In this document: positions 53,247 through 62,478 of the stretch, one piece after another | Layout: each line of letters starts with the position of its first letter | Position numbering within the stretch: position 1 is the stretch's first letter | Assembly: GCA_947498415.1 (NCBI GenBank) | Contig: CANMKB010000001.1 | Coordinates: 434,001-498,000, forward strand | DNA: 64,000 bases | From: an uncultured Paracoccaceae bacterium | GTDB taxonomy: Bacteria > Pseudomonadota > Alphaproteobacteria > Rhodobacterales > Rhodobacteraceae | Direction: 5' to 3' | Notes under the pieces: model-generated | Databases searched by the model: none | The model's input: the letters and a program-made list of their open reading frames with translations, nothing else | Told to the model about the DNA's origin: nothing | Program-made: the position numbers and the translations under genes

Positions 53247-55502
53247 TTAACCTACCTTACAGGCCGCCAGAATCGCCATGTTAACGATATCATTAGACGT
53301 CGCAGTGGTGGAACAAACCTGAATCGAGTTATCCACCCCGGATAGGATTGGGCCAATCACCGTCGCCCCCGCCATTTCCTGCATCAATTTGACGGAAATG
53401 CTTGCAGAGTGACGCGCTGGAACCACCAAGATATTCGCTGGGCCGGTCAGGCGTTGGAAGGGATACGCCTCTTGTGCCGTCGGGTTTAGGGCAACATCAA
53501 CGGTCATTTCGCCTTCGTACTCAAAGTCGACTCCGCGCTGATCCAAGATTGCTGGCGCGAGGTGCATCTTTTCTGCCCGCTCAGAGACCGGATACCCAAA
53601 GGTCGAAAAGCTAACAAATGCAACACGCGGCTCTAGGCCCATGTGGCGCGCGACACCTGCGCAACGTTCTGCAATATTTGCAAGATCGATCTCATCTGGC
53701 CATTCGTGAACCAATGTATCTGCCATCAGCACGATGCGGCCTTTGTGCAAGATCGCAGTCACCCCCACTGCGCCAGCCTCGGCATTTGCATCAAACACGT
53801 GATTGATGTTTTCCAGGACATGCGCCGATTTACGCGTCGCACCGGTTACCAAACCGTCGCCGTGCCCATGGGCCAGCATCAAAGATGCAAAGACGTTCCT
53901 ATCGCGCGCAGCAAGCCGGTGCACATCATGGCGATCAAAACCTTTCCGTTGCAGGCGATTGTAAAGAAACTCTTTGTAGGTTTGCAGATGCTTTGTGTTG
54001 GCTGCGTTCACAACCTCGATTTCGGAAACGGCATCAGCGAGCCCTGCGGCCTCGAGTTTTTCCGCAACATCAAGTTCACGGCCAACCACCAGCGCCTTCC
54101 CCAAACCAGAACGCTGGTAGGTCACAGCGGCGCGTAATACCCGTGGATCATCACCTTCGGCAAAGATCATCCGCGCCTGAGCATTACGCGCTCGCGCATT
54201 CATGCCACGCAGGATGGTCGCAGTCGGGTCCATGCGCGACCGCAAATTGGCCTCGTAGGTGTCCATGTCGATAATCGGGCGACGTGCCACACCGGTATCC
54301 ATCCCAACACGCGCAACGGCAGGTGGAATGCGTGTAATCAACCGCGGATCAAACGGCGTCGGAATGATGTAGTCGCGCCCAAAAGAAAGCTTACGACCAT
54401 AGGCCATCGCAACTTCATCCGGCACGTCTTCGCGCGCCAATTCTGCCAAAGCTTCGGCACAGGCGATTTTCATTTCGTCATTGATCGCACGTGCGTGAAT
54501 GTCGAGTGCACCACGGAACAAATATGGAAACGCCAAAACATTGTTCACTTGGTTGGCATAGTCAGAACGGCCGGTGCCGACGATTGCGTCTTTGCGAACG
54601 GCTTGAGCCTCTTCCGGGGTGATTTCTGGATCAGGATTAGCCATCGCAAAGATCAGCGGATCTTTGGCCATGCTTTCCACCATGGCCTGCGTCACCGCGC
54701 CTTTGGCAGACACACCAAGGAAAACATCCGCACCCTTCATCGCATCGCCCAAAGTACGAAGCTCTGTTTTTACCGCATGGGCTGACTTCCACTGGTTCAT
54801 GCCATCGGTACGGCCCTGATAGATAACACCCTTGGTATCACAAACAATGCAGTTTTCTGGCTTTGCACCCATGGATTTAACCAGTTCAATACAGGCAATC
54901 CCAGCTGCGCCCGCACCGTTCAGAACAATTTTGACGTCTTCAATCTTTTTGCCAGACAGCTTCAGCGCATTGATCAGGCCTGCTGCACAAATCACTGCCG
55001 TACCATGCTGGTCATCGTGGAATACTGGGATGTCCATTTCATCCTTGAGCCTCTGCTCAATAATGAAACACTCTGGCGCTTTGATGTCTTCAAGATTGAT
55101 GCCGCCAAAGGTTGGCCCCATCAACTTAACGGCATTGATGAACTCTTCCGTGTCTTCGGTATCAAGCTCGATATCGATCGAATTTACATCAGCAAAACGT
55201 TTGAACAAAACCGCTTTGCCTTCCATCACAGGCTTAGACCCAAGTGCGCCCAAATTACCTAGCCCAAGAACCGCGGTGCCGTTTGAAATCACAGCAACCA
55301 GATTTCCCTTGTTGGTGTAATCATAAGCTGTCGCTGGATCTGCAGCGATTGCCTCACATGGGACTGCCACACCAGGGGAATAAGCAAGCGAGAGATCCCG
55401 CTGCGTGGTCATGGGGACAGTCGCGTTGATTTCAAACTTGCCTGGCGTTGGCTCCAGATGGAACGCAAGCGCTTCTTCCGGGGTGACTTTGGTCTTGGTC
55501 AT
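53247..55502 (-). CDS. maeB: NADP-dependent malic enzyme (MaeB, with PTA-like domain)
   Basis: 751 residues. Oxidatively decarboxylates malate to pyruvate, giving NADPH. The N-terminal malic domain has RDLSLAYSPGVAVPCEAIA, VISNGTAVLGLGNLGALGSKPVMEGKA and ECFIIEQRLKDE, followed by an NAD-binding fold (VLNGAGAAGIAC). The C-terminal third from about residue 430 resembles phosphotransacetylase, a regulatory rather than catalytic module in this family. Start ATG 55502. Divergent from mutS. Confidence 0.96.
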   Translation of the reverse strand: MTKTKVTPEEALAFHLEPTPGKFEINATVPMTTQRDLSLAYSPGVAVPCEAIAADPATAYDYTNKGNLVAVISNGTAVLGLGNLGALGSKPVMEGKAVLFKRFADVNSIDIELDTEDTEEFINAVKLMGPTFGGINLEDIKAPECFIIEQRLKDEMDIPVFHDDQHGTAVICAAGLINALKLSGKKIEDVKIVLNGAGAAGIACIELVKSMGAKPENCIVCDTKGVIYQGRTDGMNQWKSAHAVKTELRTLGDAMKGADVFLGVSAKGAVTQAMVESMAKDPLIFAMANPDPEITPEEAQAVRKDAIVGTGRSDYANQVNNVLAFPYLFRGALDIHARAINDEMKIACAEALAELAREDVPDEVAMAYGRKLSFGRDYIIPTPFDPRLITRIPPAVARVGMDTGVARRPIIDMDTYEANLRSRMDPTATILRGMNARARNAQARMIFAEGDDPRVLRAAVTYQRSGLGKALVVGRELDVAEKLEAAGLADAVSEIEVVNAANTKHLQTYKEFLYNRLQRKGFDRHDVHRLAARDRNVFASLMLAHGHGDGLVTGATRKSAHVLENINHVFDANAEAGAVGVTAILHKGRIVLMADTLVHEWPDEIDLANIAERCAGVARHMGLEPRVAFVSFSTFGYPVSERAEKMHLAPAILDQRGVDFEYEGEMTVDVALNPTAQEAYPFQRLTGPANILVVPARHSASISVKLMQEMAGATVIGPILSGVDNSIQVCSTTATSNDIVNMAILAACKVG

Positions 55503-55651
55503 GGCAACTGCTTTCTCATTAGGTACATGCCGTCTTAGCGGAGGCAAATTTCCGTCTCAACATGTTAGCGCCAAAACTCCCCACGATTTCGGGTTTCGCC
55601 TATAGATCGGATTTTGTTAAACCTCGTTAAGACCAATGAGGAATGAATTCT

Positions 55652-58294
55652 GTGAGCGCATCAAAATCTGGCGTCACGCCCATGATGGCCCAATATCTCG
55701 AGATCAAAGAGGCACATCCAGATGCGCTTTTGTTTTACCGAATGGGCGATTTCTATGAGATGTTTTTTGACGACGCGATCGCGGCGGCAGAGGCGCTTGA
55801 TATTGCGCTGACAAAACGCGGCAAGCACAACGGAAACGAAATTCCGATGTGTGGCGTGCCTCATCACGCCGCCGAAGGGTATTTCCTTACGCTCATTCGC
55901 AAAGGCTTTCGTGTCGCTGTGTGTGAACAGATGGAAAGCCCTGCCGAAGCGAAAAAGCGTGGATACAAAGCTGTCGTTCGTCGCGAAGTTGTCCGGTTGG
56001 TCACCCCGGGAACCCTGACAGAAGATTCTCTCTTGGATGCGAGACGCCATAACTTCTTGGCCGCATATGCATCGGTGCGCGATGAAAGTGCGTTGGCGTG
56101 GGCAGATATTTCTACGGGCGCTTTGCATGTAATGGTATTGCCCCGGGTTCGACTTGGCGCCGAACTCGCGCGGCTGGCACCTTCTGAGTTGCTCGTTGCC
56201 GAAGGGACCGAGGCCGATTTGCAAGACGTCGTACTTGAAATGGGCGTGTCGATCACACCGGTTTCACGCGGTGCCTTTGATAGTACTTCCGCTGAAAAGC
56301 GCGTCGCTGGTTTATTTGGGGCGCAAGGTTTGGATGCCTTCGGGAACTTCACCCGCCCGGAAGTTGGCGCTTTGGGTGCGATTGTTGATTATCTAGAGAT
56401 CACACAAAAGGGAAAGCTCCCCTTGCTCCGCCCGCCTTTGCGGGAAATCACAGGCGGCACGATGCAGATCGATGCTGCAACACGACGCAATCTAGAGTTG
56501 ACTCACGCGCTAAGCGGTGGCCGCGCAGGTTCGCTATTGTCCATCATAGATAAAACGGTCACCTCTGGTGGCGCACGCTTGTTAGAGCGTCGTCTGTCAT
56601 CCCCTTCGCTCGCCTTAGCAACCGTGCAATCACGATTGAATGCCGTCAGTTACTTCGTGAACCATCGCGACACCGCATCTGACGTGCACGACGCACTCAA
56701 GCGCGTTCCAGACATAGACCGAGCACTCTCACGCCTTTCGCTTGACCGGGGCGGTCCCAGGGATCTTGCGGCCATTCGCAATGGACTCACACAGGCTGAA
56801 ACGATTGCGTCAAATGCGTATGCGGAATTACCGCAAGTTTTGACCGAAGCTTTGGCTGCGCTCAAAGGCCACGAAGACCTCAACGATCTACTAGACCAAG
56901 CCTTGATCGCCGAACCTCCACTATTGGCCCGAGATGGTGGATTTATCGCGCCGGGCTATGACCCAGAGCTCGACGAAGCACGCCAATTGCGTGACGAAGG
57001 GCGTGGCGTGATTGCAGGAATGCAAGCGCAGTATTCTGAGCAGACTGGCATCACGGCGCTTAAGATCAAGCACAACAATGTTTTGGGCTATTTCATCGAA
57101 ACCACTGCAAAACACGCAGACGCGATGATGTCTCCGCCATTGTCTGAAACCTTTATTCATCGTCAAACCACTGCCAATCAAGTGCGGTTTACGACAGTCG
57201 CGCTTTCAGAACTTGAAACCAAGATTTTAAATGCAGGCAACACCGCGCTTGAAATTGAAAAACGGCTCTATTCCACCTTAAAAGATGCAGTATTGGCGTC
57301 ATCTGCGAGAATATCCAGTACGGCGCGGGCGCTTGCAGAGTTTGATCTGCAAGCCGCTTTGGCAGAGCTTTCGATCGCTGAAAACTGGTGCCTCCCAGAG
57401 GTGAACGACAGCCATGATTTCGAAATTACCGCCGGGCGTCATCCAGTTGTAGAGGCCGCACTTCGCAAGCAAGGCGGCACACCATTTGTGGCAAACGACT
57501 GCGATCTTTCTGGTGGAGACGACGCAAGCATTTGGCTGCTTACCGGCCCAAACATGGCCGGTAAATCGACATTCCTTCGTCAAAACGCGCTGATTGCGTT
57601 GTTGGCGCAAATGGGCAGTTACGTACCGGCAGCCAGCGCAAAAATTGGGATCGTCAGTCAGTTGTTTTCACGCGTTGGCGCATCTGATGATCTGGCCCGA
57701 GGACGATCTACATTTATGGTCGAAATGGTGGAAACAGCGGCCATCCTCAATCAAGCAGATGACCGTGCGCTGGTGATCCTAGATGAAATTGGTCGCGGCA
57801 CTGCGACCTATGACGGCCTATCCATCGCTTGGGCCACGCTTGAGCATCTGCATGAGGTAAATAAATCACGTGCACTCTTCGCGACGCACTATCATGAAAT
57901 GACCGCCCTCGCTGGTAAACTTAAGGGCGTCGACAACGCGACTGTGACTGTCAAAGAGTGGGACGGCGAAGTTATTTTCCTTCACGAAGTGAAACGCGGC
58001 GCAGCAGATCGGAGCTATGGTGTACAAGTCGCACAGCTTGCCGGCCTACCACCCTCAGTTGTATCACGTGCGCGCGACGTGTTGGAGATGCTTGAAAAAG
58101 GAGAGCGTGAAGGCGGCAACCAAAAGGCGCTCATTGATGACCTTCCGCTCTTCGCAGCGGCACCAAGCCCAACCGTGCCACCCGTAAAGGGCCCATCAGC
58201 CGTTGAGACGCGATTGGACGATATCAGCCCTGACAATCTCTCCCCTAAAGATGCGCTAGATTTATTGTACGAGCTAAAATCCCTGAGGGACTGA
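55652..58294 (+). CDS. mutS: DNA mismatch repair protein MutS
   Basis: 880 residues. Recognises mismatches and recruits MutL. The mismatch-binding domain has the Phe-x-Glu pair in YRMGDFYEMFFDDA (around residues 34-47); the ATPase domain has GPNMAGKSTFLRQ, VILDEIGRGTATYDGLSIAWA and FATHYHEMTAL. I chose GTG 55652 because GAGGA at 55638-55642 is nine bases upstream. The ATG at 55643, adding three residues, abuts that site. Convergent with the TPM-domain gene; no mutL in the window. Confidence 0.97.
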   Translation: MSASKSGVTPMMAQYLEIKEAHPDALLFYRMGDFYEMFFDDAIAAAEALDIALTKRGKHNGNEIPMCGVPHHAAEGYFLTLIRKGFRVAVCEQMESPAEAKKRGYKAVVRREVVRLVTPGTLTEDSLLDARRHNFLAAYASVRDESALAWADISTGALHVMVLPRVRLGAELARLAPSELLVAEGTEADLQDVVLEMGVSITPVSRGAFDSTSAEKRVAGLFGAQGLDAFGNFTRPEVGALGAIVDYLEITQKGKLPLLRPPLREITGGTMQIDAATRRNLELTHALSGGRAGSLLSIIDKTVTSGGARLLERRLSSPSLALATVQSRLNAVSYFVNHRDTASDVHDALKRVPDIDRALSRLSLDRGGPRDLAAIRNGLTQAETIASNAYAELPQVLTEALAALKGHEDLNDLLDQALIAEPPLLARDGGFIAPGYDPELDEARQLRDEGRGVIAGMQAQYSEQTGITALKIKHNNVLGYFIETTAKHADAMMSPPLSETFIHRQTTANQVRFTTVALSELETKILNAGNTALEIEKRLYSTLKDAVLASSARISSTARALAEFDLQAALAELSIAENWCLPEVNDSHDFEITAGRHPVVEAALRKQGGTPFVANDCDLSGGDDASIWLLTGPNMAGKSTFLRQNALIALLAQMGSYVPAASAKIGIVSQLFSRVGASDDLARGRSTFMVEMVETAAILNQADDRALVILDEIGRGTATYDGLSIAWATLEHLHEVNKSRALFATHYHEMTALAGKLKGVDNATVTVKEWDGEVIFLHEVKRGAADRSYGVQVAQLAGLPPSVVSRARDVLEMLEKGEREGGNQKALIDDLPLFAAAPSPTVPPVKGPSAVETRLDDISPDNLSPKDALDLLYELKSLRD

Positions 58295-58295
58295 T

Positions 58296-59348
58296 TTACC
58301 AGCTCCCGCTGGCGCCGCCCCCAGACGACGATCCACCACCAAAGCCTCCACTAGAGGATGAAGAAGAGCTTTTACTCTTCTGCGGAATCGTCACATGAGT
58401 ATGGTAGTGGTCGTTACAATTCTTACAATTATAATCAACGCGCTTTAACCCAGTCGAGCTTGTCGTCGCTTGTTCAACGATCGTTGACTTACCTTCTAAG
58501 GTTTTAAAGTTGCAGCTGCGGCACGCACCATAGTTGCTAAACCAACTTTTGTAAGATTCGATCGTCCGATGATCACACTGATCACAAAGCCAGACATCAT
58601 AGTCTACGCTCTTTAACCGCTCTTCGACTTTCTCACCTTCTTTCAGATACGCATCATCCTGAAGCTCATCAACGCGGTACATCTTGTTCCCATCTACAGG
58701 GCAAGTCCGCGGCTTGTTACGTTTCCACCGACGGTACAAACGAAAGCCCAAGCCAGCTGCAAACGCATAAACGACCGCAATCCAATCACCGATCACATTC
58801 AAACCAAAGGAAATACGATTTTTTAATTTTTCAAGAATACTTGCGTTGAACTCGCCGGGCCACGTGCCAGTCACCTCGTGAATAATGGAATCCACACCGC
58901 GATTAATTCCCTTTTCATATTCATCAAGTCGGAACAACGGCACAATCTTTTCATCAATGATCGCAGCCATCGCATCATTCTTGGCATCACCATAGCCAGA
59001 GCCCACTTCGACGCGAAGCAACCTGTCCAATCGTGAAACCAGCAACAACACACCGTCATTGCGGGTGGAATCGCCAATACCCCAATGATTGAAAAGCCCA
59101 GTCGCAAAGGGCTCTATTGCGCCGTCATGCCCGTAATCTGACATACGATCAATAATCACCACAGCGAATTCTATGCCCGCCTCTGCGCGCACTTCTCTCA
59201 GTTTTTCGCGGATGATTTCTTCGTCTTCCTCCGACAGAAGATACGCAAAATCATTTACATAAGGCTCCCAATAATCGGGATATTCCTGTGTGACTGCGGC
59301 GCTGCCGGTCATAAACAGAATAAAGATGCTAAATATTAGTTTTCGCAA
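58296..59348 (-). CDS. TPM-domain membrane protein with zinc-ribbon-like tail
   Basis: 350 residues. A signal peptide (LIFSIFILFMTGSAAV) precedes a TPM domain (about 30-165: YVNDFAYLLSEEDEEIIREKL; RNDGVLLLVSRLDRLLRVEVGSGYG). One membrane helix lies near 205-225. Then comes a Cys-rich region: TCPVDGN, LCDQC, ACRSC and NCKNC. The first of these lacks its second Cys. The tail is Ser/Gly-rich, ending GGASGSW, as in YgcG-type proteins. TPM proteins have been linked to photosystem repair in plants and to respiratory complex assembly; the bacterial role is unclear. The start is probably TTG 59348; the first ATG (59312) would lose the signal. It follows grpE after a terminator. Confidence 0.78.
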   Translation of the reverse strand: MRKLIFSIFILFMTGSAAVTQEYPDYWEPYVNDFAYLLSEEDEEIIREKLREVRAEAGIEFAVVIIDRMSDYGHDGAIEPFATGLFNHWGIGDSTRNDGVLLLVSRLDRLLRVEVGSGYGDAKNDAMAAIIDEKIVPLFRLDEYEKGINRGVDSIIHEVTGTWPGEFNASILEKLKNRISFGLNVIGDWIAVVYAFAAGLGFRLYRRWKRNKPRTCPVDGNKMYRVDELQDDAYLKEGEKVEERLKSVDYDVWLCDQCDHRTIESYKSWFSNYGACRSCNFKTLEGKSTIVEQATTSSTGLKRVDYNCKNCNDHYHTHVTIPQKSKSSSSSSSGGFGGGSSSGGGASGSW

Positions 59349-59353
59349 AAGAA

Positions 59354-59378
59354 AAAGCCCCCGATGATCGAGGGCTTT
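59354..59378 (-). terminator. Intrinsic terminator after grpE
   Basis: Eleven-pair stem (59354-59364 with 59368-59378, one G-U on the minus strand), three-base loop, then TTTTTCTTTT on the minus strand. The T run overlaps the start of the TPM-domain gene, so that gene would need read-through or its own promoter. Confidence 0.8.
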
Positions 59379-59400
59379 GTAGCATAAATTTCTGAGTGGA

Positions 59401-59958
59401 TCAGCCCGCCATGGAGCTGACGCCAACTTGCGCAGGACGCAGCAAACGGTCGTGAAGCATAAAGCCCTCGATCGATACCTGAATAATGTCACCAGCCTTT
59501 GTGCCAGGCACAGGCGCTTCGAACATCGCTTCGTGTTGGTTCGGATCAAACTTGTCGCCAACTTCAGGCGCAATTACCGCGAGGCCGTGCTTTTTGAACA
59601 CATTCAAAAGCTCACGCATGGTTAGCTCGATACCTTCGATCACAGCTGGTGCCGCTTGCTTTTGCTCGTCGGTGATCGCTTCCATCGCGCGCTTCATGTT
59701 GTCATAGACCGGCAACATGTCACGGGCGAGGCGGGAGCCGCCGTACATTTCAGCATCACGACGCGCTTTGTCGCCACGCTTGCGTGCGTTTTCAGCGTCA
59801 GCCATCGCACGCATCCAGCGATCTTTGTATTCGTCGCGTTCTGCTTTCAGCTCATCCAGCTCAATGGCTTCATCTTCGAGTTCATCAAGATCCGCATAAG
59901 TTTCAGCTTCCGCTTCTGCGAGATCATCCAGAAATTCATTTTCGTTTGGCTCTGCCAT
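59401..59958 (-). CDS. grpE: Nucleotide exchange factor GrpE
   Basis: 185 residues. Releases ADP from DnaK. Acidic N-terminus with a long helix (EAEAETYADLDELEDEAIELDE region), then RWMRAMADAENARKRGDKARRDAE and the beta domain ending VGDKFDPNQHEAMFE and MLHDRLLRPAQVGVS. Separated by 9 bases from hrcA upstream, and from the TPM gene by a terminator. Its dnaK-dnaJ partners are 49 kb away in the window. Confidence 0.97.
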   Translation of the reverse strand: MAEPNENEFLDDLAEAEAETYADLDELEDEAIELDELKAERDEYKDRWMRAMADAENARKRGDKARRDAEMYGGSRLARDMLPVYDNMKRAMEAITDEQKQAAPAVIEGIELTMRELLNVFKKHGLAVIAPEVGDKFDPNQHEAMFEAPVPGTKAGDIIQVSIEGFMLHDRLLRPAQVGVSSMAG

Positions 59959-59967
59959 ACTTCACCT

Positions 59968-61035
59968 CTAGGTCCGGTCCGAGATCAATTTCCCGACCAG
60001 TTGCGCCGTATAATCCACAATCGGCACGATCCGTCCATAGTTCAGCCGCTTGGGTCCAATGACCCCAACAGCACCCACAATCTTTCGATCAGCGTTCATA
60101 TATGGAGACACCACCAAAGAGGAACCCGAAAGTGAAAAAAGTTTGTTCTCAGAACCAATAAAAATGCGCACACCGTCGCCTTGATCTGCCAATTCTAAGA
60201 AATCTGCGATATCACGTTTACGTTCAAGGTCATCAAACAGCGTTCGAATGCGGTCGAAATCCTCTTCACCGTGGGTGTCATCCAACAAATTTGAGCGCCC
60301 CCGCACGATAAGTCGTTCTTCCCCACCGCTTTCGGTTGCCCATTGCGCCAAACCACTATCAATCAAAGTTCGCGATAATTCGTCGATCTCTTGCCGGCGA
60401 TGCGCAATTTCTTTCCGAATCACCGTTTGCAGAGCAGACAACGTACGGCCTTCGATGAAAGAGTTTAGAAAGTTCGCAGCTTCTCGCATCGAGCTTGGCG
60501 TTTGCCCCGGCGGCGGGGTGAACAATCGGTTTTCGACGTGGCCATCCGCCATGACCAACACCACCAAAGCGCGGTCATGGGACAGGCTAACAAATTCAAT
60601 ATGACGAATCGGCGCTTCGTGTTTGGGTGCCAGAACCAAGGATGCACCTTGCGTCACGCCTGAAAGAGCTGACCCAACGCGATCAAGCAGCCCCCCAACA
60701 TCAGCGCTATTTCGCTCTACCGTAGCGTCGATCATCTGCTGATCTTGCTGATCCAAATCGCGGACTTCTAGCAATCCGTCGACAAACATCCGCAACCCCT
60801 GCTGCGTTGGTACCCGCCCTGCACTGATATGCGGGCTATCGAGCAACCCAAGGTACTCGAGATCTTGCATCACATTGCGTACAGTCGCAGCCGATACTTT
60901 TTCAGAAAGCTCTCGGGTCAAGGTACGAGAACCCACCGGCCCTCCAGTTTCTAAATACCCTTCGACCACACGGCGGAATACCTCACGCGAGCGATCATTC
61001 ATCTCATCTAAAGTGTTCCGGCGGTCATCCATCAT
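59968..61035 (-). CDS. hrcA: Heat-inducible repressor HrcA
   Basis: 355 residues. Winged-helix repressor binding CIRCE elements, with GroEL as corepressor. N-terminal REVFRRVVEGYLETGGPVGSRTL and SAATVRNVMQDLEYLGLLDSPHISAGR are diagnostic, followed by the GAF-like and insertion domains. I placed the start at ATG 61035; ATG 61032 or 61002 are possible, and the frame running to 61131 overlaps the divergent promoter region. No CIRCE element was seen in this window, so its targets (usually groESL) lie elsewhere. Cotranscribed with grpE. Confidence 0.95.
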   Translation of the reverse strand: MMDDRRNTLDEMNDRSREVFRRVVEGYLETGGPVGSRTLTRELSEKVSAATVRNVMQDLEYLGLLDSPHISAGRVPTQQGLRMFVDGLLEVRDLDQQDQQMIDATVERNSADVGGLLDRVGSALSGVTQGASLVLAPKHEAPIRHIEFVSLSHDRALVVLVMADGHVENRLFTPPPGQTPSSMREAANFLNSFIEGRTLSALQTVIRKEIAHRRQEIDELSRTLIDSGLAQWATESGGEERLIVRGRSNLLDDTHGEEDFDRIRTLFDDLERKRDIADFLELADQGDGVRIFIGSENKLFSLSGSSLVVSPYMNADRKIVGAVGVIGPKRLNYGRIVPIVDYTAQLVGKLISDRT

Positions 61036-61043
61036 GGATATCA

Positions 61044-61071
61044 ATTTATGCTGCACACACCGGCGCGCAAG
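61044..61071 (-). promoter_or_regulatory. Possible sigma-32 promoter for hrcA-grpE
   Basis: Reading leftward: CTTG (61071-61068), a 17-base spacer, then CATAAAT (61050-61044). This resembles the dnaK heat-shock promoter but with a poorer -10. It would start transcription about one or two bases before ATG 61035, implying a leaderless message or use of ATG 61002. Confidence 0.3.
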
Positions 61072-61156
61072 CACAAAGCTCAATCGGGCTTGCACATTGC
61101 CCGTTCGCCCCTGTATCCGTTGGCCAACCAAATAGCCCGAGATAAAGGATTTCCCT

Positions 61157-61870
61157 ATGCGCCCTTCAGGACGTCAGCTGAATGAAATGCGTGAAGTTTC
61201 CATTGAAACTAACGTAACTAAACACGCCGAGGGCTCTTGCCTGATCAAAATGGGCGACACTCATGTTCTGTGTACGGCAAGCCTTGAATCACGGGTCCCG
61301 CCCTTCATCAAAGGGTCTGGTCTGGGTTGGGTGACTGCTGAATATGGCATGCTTCCCCGCTCAACATCATCTCGCATGCGCCGTGAGGCGGCTGCGGGCA
61401 AGCAAGGCGGTCGAACCGTTGAAATTCAACGGTTGATTGGCCGCTCCCTGCGCGCAGGCGTTGATCGCGTTGCTTTGGGTGAACGCCAGATCACAGTAGA
61501 CTGTGACGTGATCCAAGCAGATGGCGGCACACGCTGCGCATCTATCACTGGTGGTTGGGTTGCATTGCGCCTTGCGGTTAACAAGCTGATGAAGACAGGC
61601 GAGATTGTGACTGATCCGCTGGTGCATCCGGTTGCTGCAATTTCTTGCGGGATCTATGCCGGTCAGCCTGTACTTGATTTGGATTACCCCGAAGATTCCG
61701 AAGCCGGCGTTGACGGCAACTTTATCATGCTGGGCAACAAATCCCTGATCGAAATCCAAATGAGCGCCGAAGGCTCTGTCTTCTCTCGCGATCAAATGAA
61801 TCAGTTGATGGACCTTGCTGAAAAAGGTGTATCCGAATTGGCAGAAGCACAATTGGCAGCTGTCGCATGA
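61157..61870 (+). CDS. rph: Ribonuclease PH
   Basis: 237 residues. Phosphorolytic trimming of tRNA 3' ends. Signatures: [57 protein letters not shown] segments and [19 protein letters not shown] 61157 follows AAAGGA. Overlaps rdgB by 4 bases. First gene of an rph-rdgB-hemW-DUF454 operon, divergent from hrcA. Confidence 0.98.
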   Translation: MRPSGRQLNEMREVSIETNVTKHAEGSCLIKMGDTHVLCTASLESRVPPFIKGSGLGWVTAEYGMLPRSTSSRMRREAAAGKQGGRTVEIQRLIGRSLRAGVDRVALGERQITVDCDVIQADGGTRCASITGGWVALRLAVNKLMKTGEIVTDPLVHPVAAISCGIYAGQPVLDLDYPEDSEAGVDGNFIMLGNKSLIEIQMSAEGSVFSRDQMNQLMDLAEKGVSELAEAQLAAVA

Positions 61871-62478
61871 CCCGCAAATTTGATGGCGACCGTCTTTTGG
61901 TCGCCACCCACAACAAAGGCAAGTTAGCAGAGATTAGCGAAATACTCGCCCCTCATGGTGTGACCGTTGTGGGTGCAGGTGACATGGATTTACCTGAACC
62001 AGAAGAAACCGAAAACACATTCGTTGGAAATGCACGCATCAAAGCGCACGCTGCTGCCAAAGCGACGGGCCTCCCCGCCCTTTCAGACGACAGTGGCATT
62101 ACCATCGATGCGCTTGATGGTGCACCAGGTGTTTATACAGCTGACTGGGCCGAAACGGATAACGGCCGTGATTTCATGATGGCGATGACGCGTGCCAATG
62201 ATGAAATTTCCGCAAAGGGTGAAGACGCCCCTCGTAGCGCGCAGTTCCGCTGCACATTGGTGATCGCTTGGCCCGATGGTCACGACGAAGTTTTCGAAGG
62301 TGTGATGCCCGGTTCTTTGATCTGGCCAATCCGTGGCGAAGGTGGGTTTGGCTATGACCCGATGTTCGTGCCAGAGGGGTATGACATCACCTGCGCCGAA
62401 ATGGACAAAGCAGTGAAAAACAAAATCAGTCACCGCGGTCGCGCGGTTTCACAGTTCCTGGTTGGCTGTTTTGGCTGA
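61867..62478 (+). CDS. rdgB: dITP/XTP pyrophosphatase RdgB
   Basis: 203 residues. House-cleaning of deaminated purine nucleotides. [14 protein letters not shown] at the N-terminus, then [47 protein letters not shown] and [10 protein letters not shown]. Start coupled to the rph stop (ATGA); 3' end overlaps hemW by 8 bases (or 17 with the earlier hemW start). Confidence 0.97.
   Translation: MTRKFDGDRLLVATHNKGKLAEISEILAPHGVTVVGAGDMDLPEPEETENTFVGNARIKAHAAAKATGLPALSDDSGITIDALDGAPGVYTADWAETDNGRDFMMAMTRANDEISAKGEDAPRSAQFRCTLVIAWPDGHDEVFEGVMPGSLIWPIRGEGGFGYDPMFVPEGYDITCAEMDKAVKNKISHRGRAVSQFLVGCFG

Noticed and set aside
58340..58385. Run of serine/glycine codons at the end of the TPM gene
   Set aside because: Low-complexity tail is normal for YgcG-type proteins, not a DNA repeat of note.
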